From contig NZ_JAHXBN010000010.1 of assembly GCF_019924045.1 (NCBI RefSeq), positions 496,001 to 560,000 of the forward strand: a DNA stretch of 64,000 nt. Reading direction: 5' to 3'. Positions 29,683 through 37,805 of this stretch are shown here, in pieces. How positions within the stretch are numbered: the stretch's first letter is position 1; each line of letters opens with the position of its first letter. A model generated the notes under the pieces. The model saw only the letters and a list, made by a program, of their open reading frames with translations. It did not search any database and was not told the DNA's origin. The position numbers and the translations under genes were made by a program. Source of the DNA: Dyadobacter fermentans. Lineage in GTDB: Bacteria > Bacteroidota > Bacteroidia > Cytophagales > Spirosomataceae.

Positions 29683-30105
29683 CTATTTGTTTCCTATCAA
29701 CCGCTCCAAGCGCCCCATCATCTCATCCTTCTCTTTCAACATCCGCTCGTACAAAGCAATCTTCTCCTCATGAAGCTGCATGAGTTTATCGATAGGATGG
29801 AAGGTCGGATTGTTGTTAACCGCATTCAACATAGCATTGTCATTGAATGTATTAGAAATCACATTCACCGCCTTTTCCTCATCAAAATTCCGAATCGCTT
29901 CCACAGGTATTTTCAGTATCGCTGCTACTTGTTCCAAAATGTCGGAATCGATCTTTTCGCGCTGTTCGAGCGTGGAAATTCTTTGCTGGTTCCAATCGCT
30001 GCCGAGCTCGAAGGCGAGCATGTCCTGTTTGATTCCGAGCATTTCGCGGAACCGTTTCACGTTGCGGCCTTCGTGGATCTTCGGGTTGGAGGTAGTATGT
30101 GTCAT
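29683..30105 (-). CDS. XRE-family helix-turn-helix regulator with C-terminal coiled coil
   Basis: The 140-residue protein has an HTH_3 domain (about 10-65, NVKRFREMLGIKQDMLAFELGSDWNQQRISTLEQ) and a C-terminal amphipathic helix (KLMQLHEEKIALYERMLKEKDEMMGRLERL) for oligomerisation. It stops directly before the nucleotidyltransferase start, so the two form one operon. An in-frame ATG at 30147 would add 14 residues lacking homology. Whether it regulates the nucleotidyltransferase or belongs to a separate function is not clear. Confidence 0.75.
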   Translation of the reverse strand: MTHTTSNPKIHEGRNVKRFREMLGIKQDMLAFELGSDWNQQRISTLEQREKIDSDILEQVAAILKIPVEAIRNFDEEKAVNVISNTFNDNAMLNAVNNNPTFHPIDKLMQLHEEKIALYERMLKEKDEMMGRLERLIGNK

Positions 30106-30281
30106 ACCGGGGCTATTTCGTTGAAAAGGCAATTTATATAAATCCATCGGTAAGTGTTCCGGTAATTTACAGGTATTTCGGCGTAAGTTACGGCGCGCGC
30201 GGGTTGGGTACGGGTTGCAGGAATGCGTGCTTTACGGAAAACGTAAATGCACGGTTTGTCCGACACTTTTACACCCACAAA

Positions 30282-30560
30282 ATGAACACCAAAACACACC
30301 CTATCGAATGCACGGATGCGATGTTGCTGGCCTATGGCCGCGAGGTAGGCAAGCTCCTGAGCAGCAGCAGCGCGGAATGCTGGCGCGACGAACTCTGGAC
30401 GATCTTCACCGGCTACATCATCTCCCTCAAAGAACAAGGCCCCGCGCCGGAGCTTTGCGATACTTACTTTTCGTTTAAGGAGCTGATTGCGTTTTTTGAG
30501 AATGTGGAGCGGATTGGGAGAGGGGAGGCGGTAGGTACCTCATGTGAAACGTCATTGTGA
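30282..30560 (+). CDS. Hypothetical small protein
   Basis: Unrecognised 92-residue, mostly helical, soluble protein starting MNTKTHPIECTDAMLLAYG. It has no signal peptide or transmembrane helix. It begins 176 bases from the divergent XRE start and ends 42 bases before the end of the convergent higA. The frame can be extended upstream to 30099, but that part reads as non-coding. Similar short proteins occur in Bacteroidota as species-specific genes; no function proposed. Confidence 0.5.
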   Translation: MNTKTHPIECTDAMLLAYGREVGKLLSSSSAECWRDELWTIFTGYIISLKEQGPAPELCDTYFSFKELIAFFENVERIGRGEAVGTSCETSL

Positions 30561-30602
30561 GAAACGGACCAATACCTGGAGCGCCCATAATGACGTTATA
30601 TT

Positions 30603-30935
30603 TTACTGCGCAGATTGCAAAGAGTTGCTCTGCAAGGGCCGAAAGTGTTGAATCGTTTTACGCTCCACGGCTCTCTCGGCATGCCACAGATCATAATTAC
30701 GTTGAATATCTAGCCAGAACTCGGCGCTAGTGCCGAAAGCTTCTGAGAGCCTTACACACATTTCGGAACTGATCCCTTGGTGTTCATTCAAAATATTTGA
30801 GAGTGTTTTACGGGTGATTCCAAGGCCCTTTGCAATTTCAGCCTGGGTGTAGTCGTGACCGGTCTCCTCTTTTAGTCCCTCGATAGTTTCCTTTATCAAT
30901 GCCCCAGGGTGGGCTGGTCTCATGCCTCTTTTCAT
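30603..30935 (-). CDS. higA: HigA-type antitoxin (module 1)
   Basis: The 110-residue protein starts RPAHPGALIKETIEG, the hallmark of HigA-family antitoxins, then an HTH (YTQAEIAKGLGITRKTLSNILNE) and the conserved EMCVRLSEAFGTSAEFWLDIQRNYDLW. It should bind and neutralise HigB and repress the operon through the upstream palindrome. It starts 11 bases after the higB stop, in the toxin-first order typical of higBA. Confidence 0.9.
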   Translation of the reverse strand: MKRGMRPAHPGALIKETIEGLKEETGHDYTQAEIAKGLGITRKTLSNILNEHQGISSEMCVRLSEAFGTSAEFWLDIQRNYDLWHAERAVERKTIQHFRPLQSNSLQSAQ

Positions 30936-30946
30936 AATTTGCTTTG

Positions 30947-31225
30947 TTAATGGTAGTCCAGATAGTCGACGTCGAACACATCGCCGTCTTCGAATCTGAA
31001 AATGATTCGCCAGTTTCCCGACACATTCACCGCATGAAAACCTTTCAATTTTCCCGACAGCGGATGTAACCTCGATCCCGGAGTGCCAATATCATCCAAT
31101 GATTTAGCAAATTCGAGGCGTGTGAGAACGTTGCGAATTCTTATAATGTGTGCTGCGGGTAGTTTAGTGGTGTCTTCATCTTCAAAAAACAACCGTAACC
31201 CTTTGTGTCGGAAGCTTTTTATCAT
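30947..31225 (-). CDS. higB: HigB/RelE-type mRNA interferase toxin (module 1)
   Basis: The 92-residue protein has the HigB/RelE signature: MIKSFRHKGLRLFFE at the N-terminus, RLHPLSGKLKGFHAVNVSGNWRIIFRF in the core and GDVFDVDYLDYH at the end. This family cleaves translated mRNA at the ribosome. The in-frame ATG at 31294 lies upstream of the promoter and is rejected. The chosen ATG lies 5 bases after a perfect -7 box, so the mRNA may be nearly leaderless. It shares about half of its residues with the second HigB at 52697. Confidence 0.9.
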   Translation of the reverse strand: MIKSFRHKGLRLFFEDEDTTKLPAAHIIRIRNVLTRLEFAKSLDDIGTPGSRLHPLSGKLKGFHAVNVSGNWRIIFRFEDGDVFDVDYLDYH

Positions 31226-31230
31226 TAACA

Positions 31231-31261
31231 CAAATGTAACAGGGTGTGTTACATTTTGCAA
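31231..31261 (-). promoter_or_regulatory. higBA module-1 promoter with embedded operator palindrome
   Basis: On the minus strand TTG (31261-31259), a 20-nt spacer and TACATTTG (31238-31231) exactly fit the Bacteroidota -33/-7 consensus. A perfect 10-bp inverted repeat, AAATGTAACA (31232-31241) and TGTTACATTT (31247-31256), lies inside the promoter, as expected for autorepression by HigA. Confidence 0.82.
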
Positions 31262-31324
31262 TATATTGGCGGAAAACGAAAAGACGAGCAGCAAAGCGCC
31301 GCTCGTCTCTCGAAAAATCTATTT

Positions 31325-31344
31325 CCGTTGTCTTCAGACAACGG
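31325..31344. repeat. 20-bp REP-like palindrome
   Basis: CCGTTGTC, loop TTCA, GACAACGG. Same design (CCGTC/T...GACGG or CAACGG core) as the two hairpins at 36282-36301 and 36350-36369, suggesting a dispersed intergenic repeat. It could also act as terminator between the convergent-facing units, though a clear T-tract is missing. Confidence 0.5.
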
Positions 31345-31361
31345 AAAACGGGCAATAGGGA

Positions 31362-32747
31362 TCATTTCCCGCCCTTCGCCTGCTTCAACGCCGACGTAGT
31401 CAGCCAATACTTCGCAATCATATTCGGCACCTCCCATTCCGGCAGCTTCCCGGCTTTGAGATACCCCATATAAGCATTAGCCACCTGCGCGAAGTGCGAT
31501 TCGTGGCCGGTGTCATATTTGGCATCGATCACCACTTCCCAGCCAGCAGCGGTCTTTTTCAGATCCACGCCGGGGTACTTATCCTGCACAGATTTAAATG
31601 CAGCCGCCACCGCATCTTCGTATGCCTTCGATTTGTCGGTAGTTTCAATGTAAAGCACAGGCTTGTACTTCTGCTCCTTGCCCTGGCGCACGATCAGGTT
31701 GGCTTTGGAGCCTTTCATGATCGAGTAATGCGTGTCGCCGGTGCCTTCGGGGGCCTGGAAGTTCCAGATCACGGATACTTTCGCGTGCACACCTTTCAGG
31801 GTGTAGTTCAGTTCACCATTGGAATATACATTCAGCAAAGTGTCCTTAATATCCTTTTTGAGGAAGTCGGGATAGGTTTCGCTTTTGGTGACGAGCTTGA
31901 ACTGCGACGGCGTGAGTTGTGTAGCGGTGCGCTTCGTCGAGAGGAGTTGAATGTCCTTTTGATAGTCGAGGGATACATTCGGGAAGCAGCTCCATTGCAC
32001 GAGGTCCACGAGGTGGGTCGTTACGTCCACCATGCCTTCGCCTTGCTGGTTTACGTCGAAGAACCAGGTAGGGCGTACGAGCGGCTCGCCGGAGATGTAT
32101 TTGAAGAAGTGGTGCACGCTTTCTTTCGATACCGCGGGGTTCTCGGGCGTACCTTTTTGCAGTTCGCCGAAGATCTCGGGCAGCAATGCGAGTTCGCGTT
32201 GCAGGGTGTTGGTGATCTCGTAACGCTCGGTCATGATGTCGTACAGGAGCACCTTGTTTTTGTCGGCGCTGGCGAATGCTTCTTTCAGCTTGTCGAAGCC
32301 CGCCGCGTCGATTGCCATCGGTTTGTCGGCTAATACGTTCAGGCCTGCGTCGACGGATTTTTTGATGAAATCGGTCTTTTTCTGGTTGTTACCGGCGAGT
32401 ACCACCACATTGCCTTTTTTCTCCGAAATCATTTTTTCAAAGAAATCGGGGCCGGTGTACACCTCTTCCTTCCAATGCGTGGGATCTTCGGGGCGGGTGT
32501 TGTACTTCTCCACCTTGTCGAGGTAAGCCTTCACGTCCGGGCCTTCGGATGCGTACACGTGCACGACCGAATCCACATCGTCGTACATCGATTTCTGAAC
32601 CAGCGCCGCATGGAAGTGGCCGGGCTCTACCACGATCAGGCTCAGCGGTTTCTTCTCCTCACTCTTTGCTTCCTCTTTCTTCGAATTACATCCCTGATTG
32701 AATACCATTGCGCTCAATAAAGCGATTGTCAAGAGTTCTTTTCTCAT
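31362..32747 (-). CDS. Gfo/Idh/MocA-type oxidoreductase lipoprotein
   Basis: The 461-residue protein starts MRKELLTIALLSAMVFNQGC, a lipoprotein signal with Cys20, so it should be membrane-anchored. It has an NAD(P)-binding Gfo/Idh-type domain (VVLAGNNQKKTDFIKKSVDAGLNVLADKPMAID, with the conserved DKP) and a C-terminal domain typical of the putative oxidoreductase C-terminal family. It likely oxidises a sugar or sugar derivative. A longer reading from 32972 is rejected because it covers the nagB end and lacks the lipobox. It lies 46 bases after nagB on the same strand, so it is likely the last gene of that operon. Confidence 0.8.
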   Translation of the reverse strand: MRKELLTIALLSAMVFNQGCNSKKEEAKSEEKKPLSLIVVEPGHFHAALVQKSMYDDVDSVVHVYASEGPDVKAYLDKVEKYNTRPEDPTHWKEEVYTGPDFFEKMISEKKGNVVVLAGNNQKKTDFIKKSVDAGLNVLADKPMAIDAAGFDKLKEAFASADKNKVLLYDIMTERYEITNTLQRELALLPEIFGELQKGTPENPAVSKESVHHFFKYISGEPLVRPTWFFDVNQQGEGMVDVTTHLVDLVQWSCFPNVSLDYQKDIQLLSTKRTATQLTPSQFKLVTKSETYPDFLKKDIKDTLLNVYSNGELNYTLKGVHAKVSVIWNFQAPEGTGDTHYSIMKGSKANLIVRQGKEQKYKPVLYIETTDKSKAYEDAVAAAFKSVQDKYPGVDLKKTAAGWEVVIDAKYDTGHESHFAQVANAYMGYLKAGKLPEWEVPNMIAKYWLTTSALKQAKGGK

Positions 32748-32793
32748 TTGAATGGGTTGAGGTAATACATTGCAAGATAGCTCCGGTGCGGAA

Positions 32794-33570
32794 CTATGCC
32801 TGCGAGTATGACGAAATTTCTTTGAGCTTCCCTGAACTCGCCTGGTCGATGAACAAGATCGCGTGCGGATGCTTGCGGAGGATGGTCGATGGGTAGGCTT
32901 CCTGGATGTCCTCGGCCACGGTGTGGTAAATGGCCTGGGCTTTTTTCTCGCCGGGGACGATGCAGAAGGCATATTTGGCCTTCATGAGGGTCGGAATAGT
33001 GAGTGTCAATGCGGTTTGCGGCACTTCGCCGAACGTATCGAAGCATTCGTCGTTCACCTGCTGCTGGCGGCAGGCGTCGTCGAGTTCTACAATTTTTACT
33101 TCCAGTGGATCATCGAAAAATGCCACATGCGGGTCGTTGAATGCCAAATGTCCATTCTCGCCAATGCCGAGGCACACAATGTCGATCGGGTTCTCGCGGA
33201 GCAGCTTTGCATAACGGTCGCATTCCCGCTGCGGATCGGTAGCGTTACCGTCGAGATAGGAAACCGAATGTACTGGCACATGATCGAACAGCCGTACTTT
33301 CAGGAAATACCCGAAATTTTGCGGCGCGTCGGCGGCGATGCCGATGTACTCGTCCATGTGAAATGCATTGATTTTCTCCCATTGAATGCCCGACTCGTCC
33401 TTCAAAGTCGCCAGAAACTCGTTCTGCGAAGGCGCCGAGGCGAAGATGATGTTTACAAATTCTTTGGTATCCTGAATCTCCCTGATCTTGTCCGCCACGG
33501 CTTTCGCCGCAGCTTCACCCATTTGCTGGCGGGTTTCGGAGATGTTGATTTCCAGTAGGTCGACTTTCAT
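32794..33570 (-). CDS. nagB: Glucosamine-6-phosphate deaminase (NagB-like)
   Basis: Converts glucosamine-6-phosphate to fructose-6-phosphate and ammonia, the entry of amino sugars into glycolysis. The 258 residues fit the NagB/6-phosphogluconolactonase fold. Seen: FHMDEYIGI with Asp73 (equal to Asp72 of E. coli NagB) and GIGENGHLAFNDP with His141. Relative to E. coli, Asp141 is Asn139 and Glu148 is Asp146, as in a NagB subgroup whose substrate is less well proven, so a related amino-sugar phosphate is possible. It starts 14 bases after nagA in the same operon. Confidence 0.87.
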   Translation of the reverse strand: MKVDLLEINISETRQQMGEAAAKAVADKIREIQDTKEFVNIIFASAPSQNEFLATLKDESGIQWEKINAFHMDEYIGIAADAPQNFGYFLKVRLFDHVPVHSVSYLDGNATDPQRECDRYAKLLRENPIDIVCLGIGENGHLAFNDPHVAFFDDPLEVKIVELDDACRQQQVNDECFDTFGEVPQTALTLTIPTLMKAKYAFCIVPGEKKAQAIYHTVAEDIQEAYPSTILRKHPHAILFIDQASSGKLKEISSYSQA

Positions 33571-33584
33571 TTTTTTGTGGTAGG

Positions 33585-34775
33585 TTAAGATTGGGGTATC
33601 GCGTTCAGGTATATGGTTTTTCCTTTGATAATGGTCCTTTGAATGCGGATGTCGGCATCGAAAATCACGATGTCCGCGTCCTTGCCCGCTACTAATGTGC
33701 CCTTGCGGTCGTGTACGCCCATAATGCGGGCGGGCGTGGCGCTCGCCATGCGCACGGCGTCGAGCAGCGACACGTCGGCCATATTCACCATCGTGCGCAC
33801 GAGGCGGTCGGCTGTGGAGACGCTTCCGGCAAACGAGGTCCTGTCCGGCAGCTTCGCCACGCCATCCTCGACGATCACTTTCAAGCCGTTTTTGAGCGAG
33901 CCGAGCGTACTTTCGCCTTCCGGCATTCCGGCGGCGCGCATGGCGTCGGTAATCAATGCAATGCGGTCGGGACCTTTGATTTTAACAATGAGTTTCAACA
34001 ACGGCGCAGGCAAATGCACGCCGTCGGCGATGATCTCCACATCCATATCGAGCAAAAAGGCGCTCTCGATCGTGCCCGCATACCGGAACGCATTCCTGCG
34101 CGTCACGCCCGACATAGCCGAGTACAGGTGCGTTGCGAGCGTGTAGCCGTTTTCAAACGCTTCCAACACATCTTCATAAATCGCATCCGTATGCGCTACC
34201 GCGGCCAGGATGCCTTTTTGTTTTAATCTTTTCCCAAATTCAATAGCCCCCGGCAGCTCCGGCGCGGCGCTCCAACGGGTAATGGAATTGGAGTATGCCA
34301 AAATCGATTCATACTCGGCAGGATCGGGATTGCGAATGTAGCGGGGGTCCTGCGCGCCCCGCTGGCTTAATGCGAAATAGGGACCTTCCAAATGCATTCC
34401 GAGAAACTGGGCGCCATTTACATTGGCTGCATTCGCCTTTTCATAGCAATCCAGCGTTTCGAGCAAATCCTCTTTTTCGGCGGTTAATGTGGTGGGTACC
34501 ATGGACGTGGTGCCATATTGGGCATGCGTTTCGGCAATTTTCAAAAATGCCTCCACACTCCCGTCCATGAAATCATGCCCGCCGCCACCGTGAATATGCA
34601 GATCTATGAAGCCGGGCGCCACATAATGCCCCTCCGCATCGATTACTTCCGCATCCGGGAAATCTACGTCACGGGTTTCAATCCCCACAATCACTCCATT
34701 CTCAACCAAAATCGTCCCGTTGCGAATGTAGCGGTAGGGGGTGATGATGGTGCCGTTTATAATTTTTAATCGCAT
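33585..34775 (-). CDS. nagA: N-acetylglucosamine-6-phosphate deacetylase
   Basis: Removes acetate from GlcNAc-6-phosphate, the step before NagB. The 396-residue amidohydrolase has the metal motif GFIDLHIHGGGGHDFMD (HxH at 60/62), MHLEGPYF with the metal Glu, AAVAHTDA, ATHLYSAM and LITDAMRAAGMPEG with the catalytic Asp. The ATG at 34775 is chosen; an in-frame start 9 codons upstream adds non-family residues. It precedes nagB by 14 bases. Confidence 0.93.
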   Translation of the reverse strand: MRLKIINGTIITPYRYIRNGTILVENGVIVGIETRDVDFPDAEVIDAEGHYVAPGFIDLHIHGGGGHDFMDGSVEAFLKIAETHAQYGTTSMVPTTLTAEKEDLLETLDCYEKANAANVNGAQFLGMHLEGPYFALSQRGAQDPRYIRNPDPAEYESILAYSNSITRWSAAPELPGAIEFGKRLKQKGILAAVAHTDAIYEDVLEAFENGYTLATHLYSAMSGVTRRNAFRYAGTIESAFLLDMDVEIIADGVHLPAPLLKLIVKIKGPDRIALITDAMRAAGMPEGESTLGSLKNGLKVIVEDGVAKLPDRTSFAGSVSTADRLVRTMVNMADVSLLDAVRMASATPARIMGVHDRKGTLVAGKDADIVIFDADIRIQRTIIKGKTIYLNAIPQS

Positions 34776-34874
34776 TGTAAAGCTGCTATAAGCTGTAAGC
34801 AATAGGCTTTAAGCTTTTTGTTTAATCAAATTCTTCTCCTTCGTCCCTTTCCTCCATCCTCCTTCCTCCCAAAC

Positions 34875-36197
34875 TTAAACTCCCCACTTCCTCAACTTGT
34901 GCCCCTTCACCGCATAAAACACCAGATACAAATAGCAGGGGAACAACACCCAGTAAGCCTCCCGCACATTCACGGTGTCGGCGAAATGTCCGTAGAATAG
35001 CGGCATAATCGCATTTCCGCAGAGCCCCATGATCATCACCGACGCGCCGAGTTTGGTAAACCGGCCCAGATCATCGAGCGCGAGCGGCCATATGCCTGCC
35101 CACACGAGCGAGTTGGCGAGCCCGAGCAGCACGACGAACCAGATGGAAATGTCGGTATCGTGCCCCAGGAAACTTACCTGGCCGTGCGTGAAGATGATGA
35201 GTAAGGTAAAAATGGTCCCCAGGATCGTGCAGATCCGCAGCGCATTCACCTGGCTGATGAATTTTGGAATAACCGTAATCCCAATCAGATAGCCGCAAAT
35301 GGTACAGAAAAGCGTGTAGGACGGAAATACCTTCGCTTCCAGCAGGTCGATACCCATGGAATTGGCATAACCGATAATGGTATCGATCGCGATCACTTGC
35401 GTACCTACGTGCAGGAAGATCGCCAGCGCGCCGAGGATGAGGTGCGGGAAGTCGAAAATGCTCTTTTTACCCGCATTGGCCGAGGCTATTTCCTGGCTTT
35501 CGTGCTCGGTATCGATTTCGGGGAGTGGTGATTTGAATACTAAATAACCTAATACAAAAAGGAATGTACCCAAGCCGATGTAAGGGTTGATTACCCGGCG
35601 GATCAGCTCGTCCAGTGCCGCACTTCGTTCGACGTCGCTCATGGTTCCGAGCTGGGCGAAAAGGTCGGTGTCGGTGGGTTTCAATATCACAGCTGCGAAA
35701 ACGATCGGCGAGAGGATACCGGCGGCTTTGTTGCAAATGCCCATCATACTGATCCGCTGCGCCGCGCGTTCCTTGGCGCCGAGGATGGTAATGTACGGGT
35801 TGGCGGCGGTTTGGAGAATGGCCAGGCCGATTCCGATGGTGAAAAGGCCCATCAGGAATATCTCGTATGTCCGCGACATGGCAGCCGGTACGAATATAAA
35901 TGCCCCCAATGCCATCGCCCAGAACCCGATCATCATGCCCTTTTTGAAACCCACAGCCTTCAACAAATACGACGAAGGCACCGACATCACGAAGTAGGCA
36001 ATGTAAAAGGCAAATGCGACGAGGTAAGCCTGAAAGCTCGTCAGTTCACAGGCGATTTTGAAATAGGGGATCAATATGGAATTGACCCACGACACAAAAC
36101 CGAAAATAAAGAACATCAGGCCGATCAGGAAAATCGAGATCGTCGTTTCCCGCTTCGTCAGGTTTTCTACTTTGATGGCAATGGCTTCGCTTTTCAT
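34875..36197 (-). CDS. MFS sugar permease, FHS family (NagP/FucP-like)
   Basis: The 440-residue, 12-helix protein has FHS-family features: FFIFGFVSWVNSILIPYFKIACELTSFQAYLV near the N-terminus and GIGLAILQTAANPYI in the first half. This family imports L-fucose, GlcNAc or related sugars with protons. Placement just upstream of nagA and nagB argues for N-acetylglucosamine (NagP role) rather than fucose. The ATG at 36197 is chosen over an in-frame one at 36245 that lacks homology. It lies 99 bases before nagA. Confidence 0.85.
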   Translation of the reverse strand: MKSEAIAIKVENLTKRETTISIFLIGLMFFIFGFVSWVNSILIPYFKIACELTSFQAYLVAFAFYIAYFVMSVPSSYLLKAVGFKKGMMIGFWAMALGAFIFVPAAMSRTYEIFLMGLFTIGIGLAILQTAANPYITILGAKERAAQRISMMGICNKAAGILSPIVFAAVILKPTDTDLFAQLGTMSDVERSAALDELIRRVINPYIGLGTFLFVLGYLVFKSPLPEIDTEHESQEIASANAGKKSIFDFPHLILGALAIFLHVGTQVIAIDTIIGYANSMGIDLLEAKVFPSYTLFCTICGYLIGITVIPKFISQVNALRICTILGTIFTLLIIFTHGQVSFLGHDTDISIWFVVLLGLANSLVWAGIWPLALDDLGRFTKLGASVMIMGLCGNAIMPLFYGHFADTVNVREAYWVLFPCYLYLVFYAVKGHKLRKWGV

Positions 36198-36281
36198 TAA
36201 AAATTGTTTTTCAAATGAAATTTTATTTGAAATTGAAATCCTCAACTATTGAAATGGCTCCAATTGAATTCTTTTCCTTAT

Positions 36282-36369
36282 CCGTCAGATAAATCTGACG
36301 GCAATTGATTTTGTTTAAGCTCGGAAGCGCTCCAATTCAAAATCTATTACCGTCGACTTTAGCCGACGG
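36282..36369. repeat. Pair of REP-like 20-bp palindromes
   Basis: CCGTCAGATAAATCTGACGG (36282-36301) and CCGTCGACTTTAGCCGACGG (36350-36369) share the outer CCGTC/GACGG arms while the inner parts differ and compensate. They lie between the permease and the upstream oxidoreductase gene, and could mark an operon boundary or stabilise mRNA ends. Confidence 0.55.
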
Positions 36370-36399
36370 AAGGCCGAAAATTGAAACTGGGCGGCTTCA

Positions 36400-37776
36400 C
36401 TAAACAGTCGGTTCCCACCCCTTTTGATACTCCCGTTTCCAGAACTTCTCGGCGGCTTTGCTGCCTTTGATATGCCCGTTCGTCGGATCGATATTGAGCG
36501 TCTCGCCGGAGCGGATCGCGATATTTCCCAGCTGCGCCAGCAACGTGCTCTGGTGGCCGCCTACAATCTCGGCCGCCAGCGGAGTACCTTTTTTGATACC
36601 GTCAAAGAAGTTTTGAATGTGAAATGCATCCAGGCTTTGCGACGGATTCATTTTATTACGCGGATCGATCACTAGGTCGTTTTTTACCTCCTTTACCAGC
36701 TTGTTATCCAGGTCGTAAATCTTGTAATTATTGCCCTCGCCGATTTGCAATGAGCCTTTTTCACCATAAAACACCACACCCACGGAGCTGCCTTCGATCG
36801 TGCGGCCATTGCAGCTGCGGCCTTCCCAGGTCATGCCGGTATTGTTCGCGAATTCGAGGTTGATCACCTGGGTGTCGGGTGTTTCCCAGTCGTCTTTGTA
36901 GCGGAAGCGGCCGCCTGAGGAGGTTACGCGCGTCGGAAAATCCACTTGGAGGCCCCAACGCATGAGGTCGAGCATGTGGGTGCCGTTGTTGAGTGCCTCG
37001 CCGGTGCCCCAGTTCCAGAACCAGTGCCAGTTGTAATGCACGACGTTATCCTTGAACGCGCGGCGCGGCGCAGGGCCTTGCCACAGTTCGTAGTCCAGCC
37101 AGGAAGGAACGGCGGTTTCTTTGCCTATTCCAATAGAAGCGCGGTTGTTGGTATACCAGCCTTTGGCGAAATACGCCCGGCCGATCACACCGTCGTGCAC
37201 CTCCTTGATGCCCGCAGCCACATTTGGCCAGGAGCGGCGCTGGTTGCCCATCTGGATCACATTCTTGTACTTTTTTGCTACTGCTACGAGCAGTTCGCCT
37301 TCGTGCGGGTTGTGGCTGCAAGGCTTTTCGAGATAGACATGCTTGCCTGCCTTCGATGCCAGAATAGCCGCCGGGGCATGCCAGTGATCCGGTGCAGCTA
37401 CCACGAGCGCGTCCATATCCTTGTTTTCAAGCGCCTTACGGAAGTCGGGGATGTTGGCGGGTTTCGACTTTTGGGTATCGTTCACAATGCCAATGCATTT
37501 CTCCGCAGCGCGGGTATCGACATCGGAAATGGACACCACTTCACAGTTCGGCTGCAATGCATAGTTGGTTGCGAGTGCAAGCCCGCGGCTGTTGACGCCC
37601 ATCATGCCTACGCGAACCTTCTCGTTCGCGCCAATGATTTTGGCATAGCTTTTCGGACTGAAACCGGGCAATACGCCGCCAAATGTGAGCAATGCGCTTC
37701 CGGCTAGTGATTTTTTAAGAAAGCCCCTGCGGTCGTCGTTGCCACTAGGATTGTTATTTGAGTTTAGATTTTCCAT
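36400..37776 (-). CDS. Tat-exported Gfo/Idh/MocA family oxidoreductase
   Basis: The 458-residue protein has a twin-arginine signal (DDRRGFLKKSLAGSALLTFGG). Next is a Rossmann motif (VRVGMMGVNSRGLALA), DALVVAAPDHWHAPAAILASKAGKHVYLEKPCSHNPHE with the conserved EKP, and the C-terminal sugar-binding region (GEALNNGTHMLDLMRWGLQ). Such exported members act on glycosides in the periplasm with a tightly bound nicotinamide cofactor. Glycosidase activity of the GH109 type is an alternative for this fold, but the motifs here are the common oxidoreductase ones. Its operon partners are the propeller, ceramidase-like and aminotransferase genes. Confidence 0.85.
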   Translation of the reverse strand: MENLNSNNNPSGNDDRRGFLKKSLAGSALLTFGGVLPGFSPKSYAKIIGANEKVRVGMMGVNSRGLALATNYALQPNCEVVSISDVDTRAAEKCIGIVNDTQKSKPANIPDFRKALENKDMDALVVAAPDHWHAPAAILASKAGKHVYLEKPCSHNPHEGELLVAVAKKYKNVIQMGNQRRSWPNVAAGIKEVHDGVIGRAYFAKGWYTNNRASIGIGKETAVPSWLDYELWQGPAPRRAFKDNVVHYNWHWFWNWGTGEALNNGTHMLDLMRWGLQVDFPTRVTSSGGRFRYKDDWETPDTQVINLEFANNTGMTWEGRSCNGRTIEGSSVGVVFYGEKGSLQIGEGNNYKIYDLDNKLVKEVKNDLVIDPRNKMNPSQSLDAFHIQNFFDGIKKGTPLAAEIVGGHQSTLLAQLGNIAIRSGETLNIDPTNGHIKGSKAAEKFWKREYQKGWEPTV

Positions 37777-37805
37777 TGAGAAAAAGGTTAATAGCTGGTT
37801 TAGTA

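Noticed and set aside
36400..37776. GH109 glycosidase instead of oxidoreductase
   Set aside because: The fold is shared, but the visible motifs (HWHAPA, EKPCSHN) are those of the common Gfo/Idh oxidoreductases; it cannot be excluded without a search.
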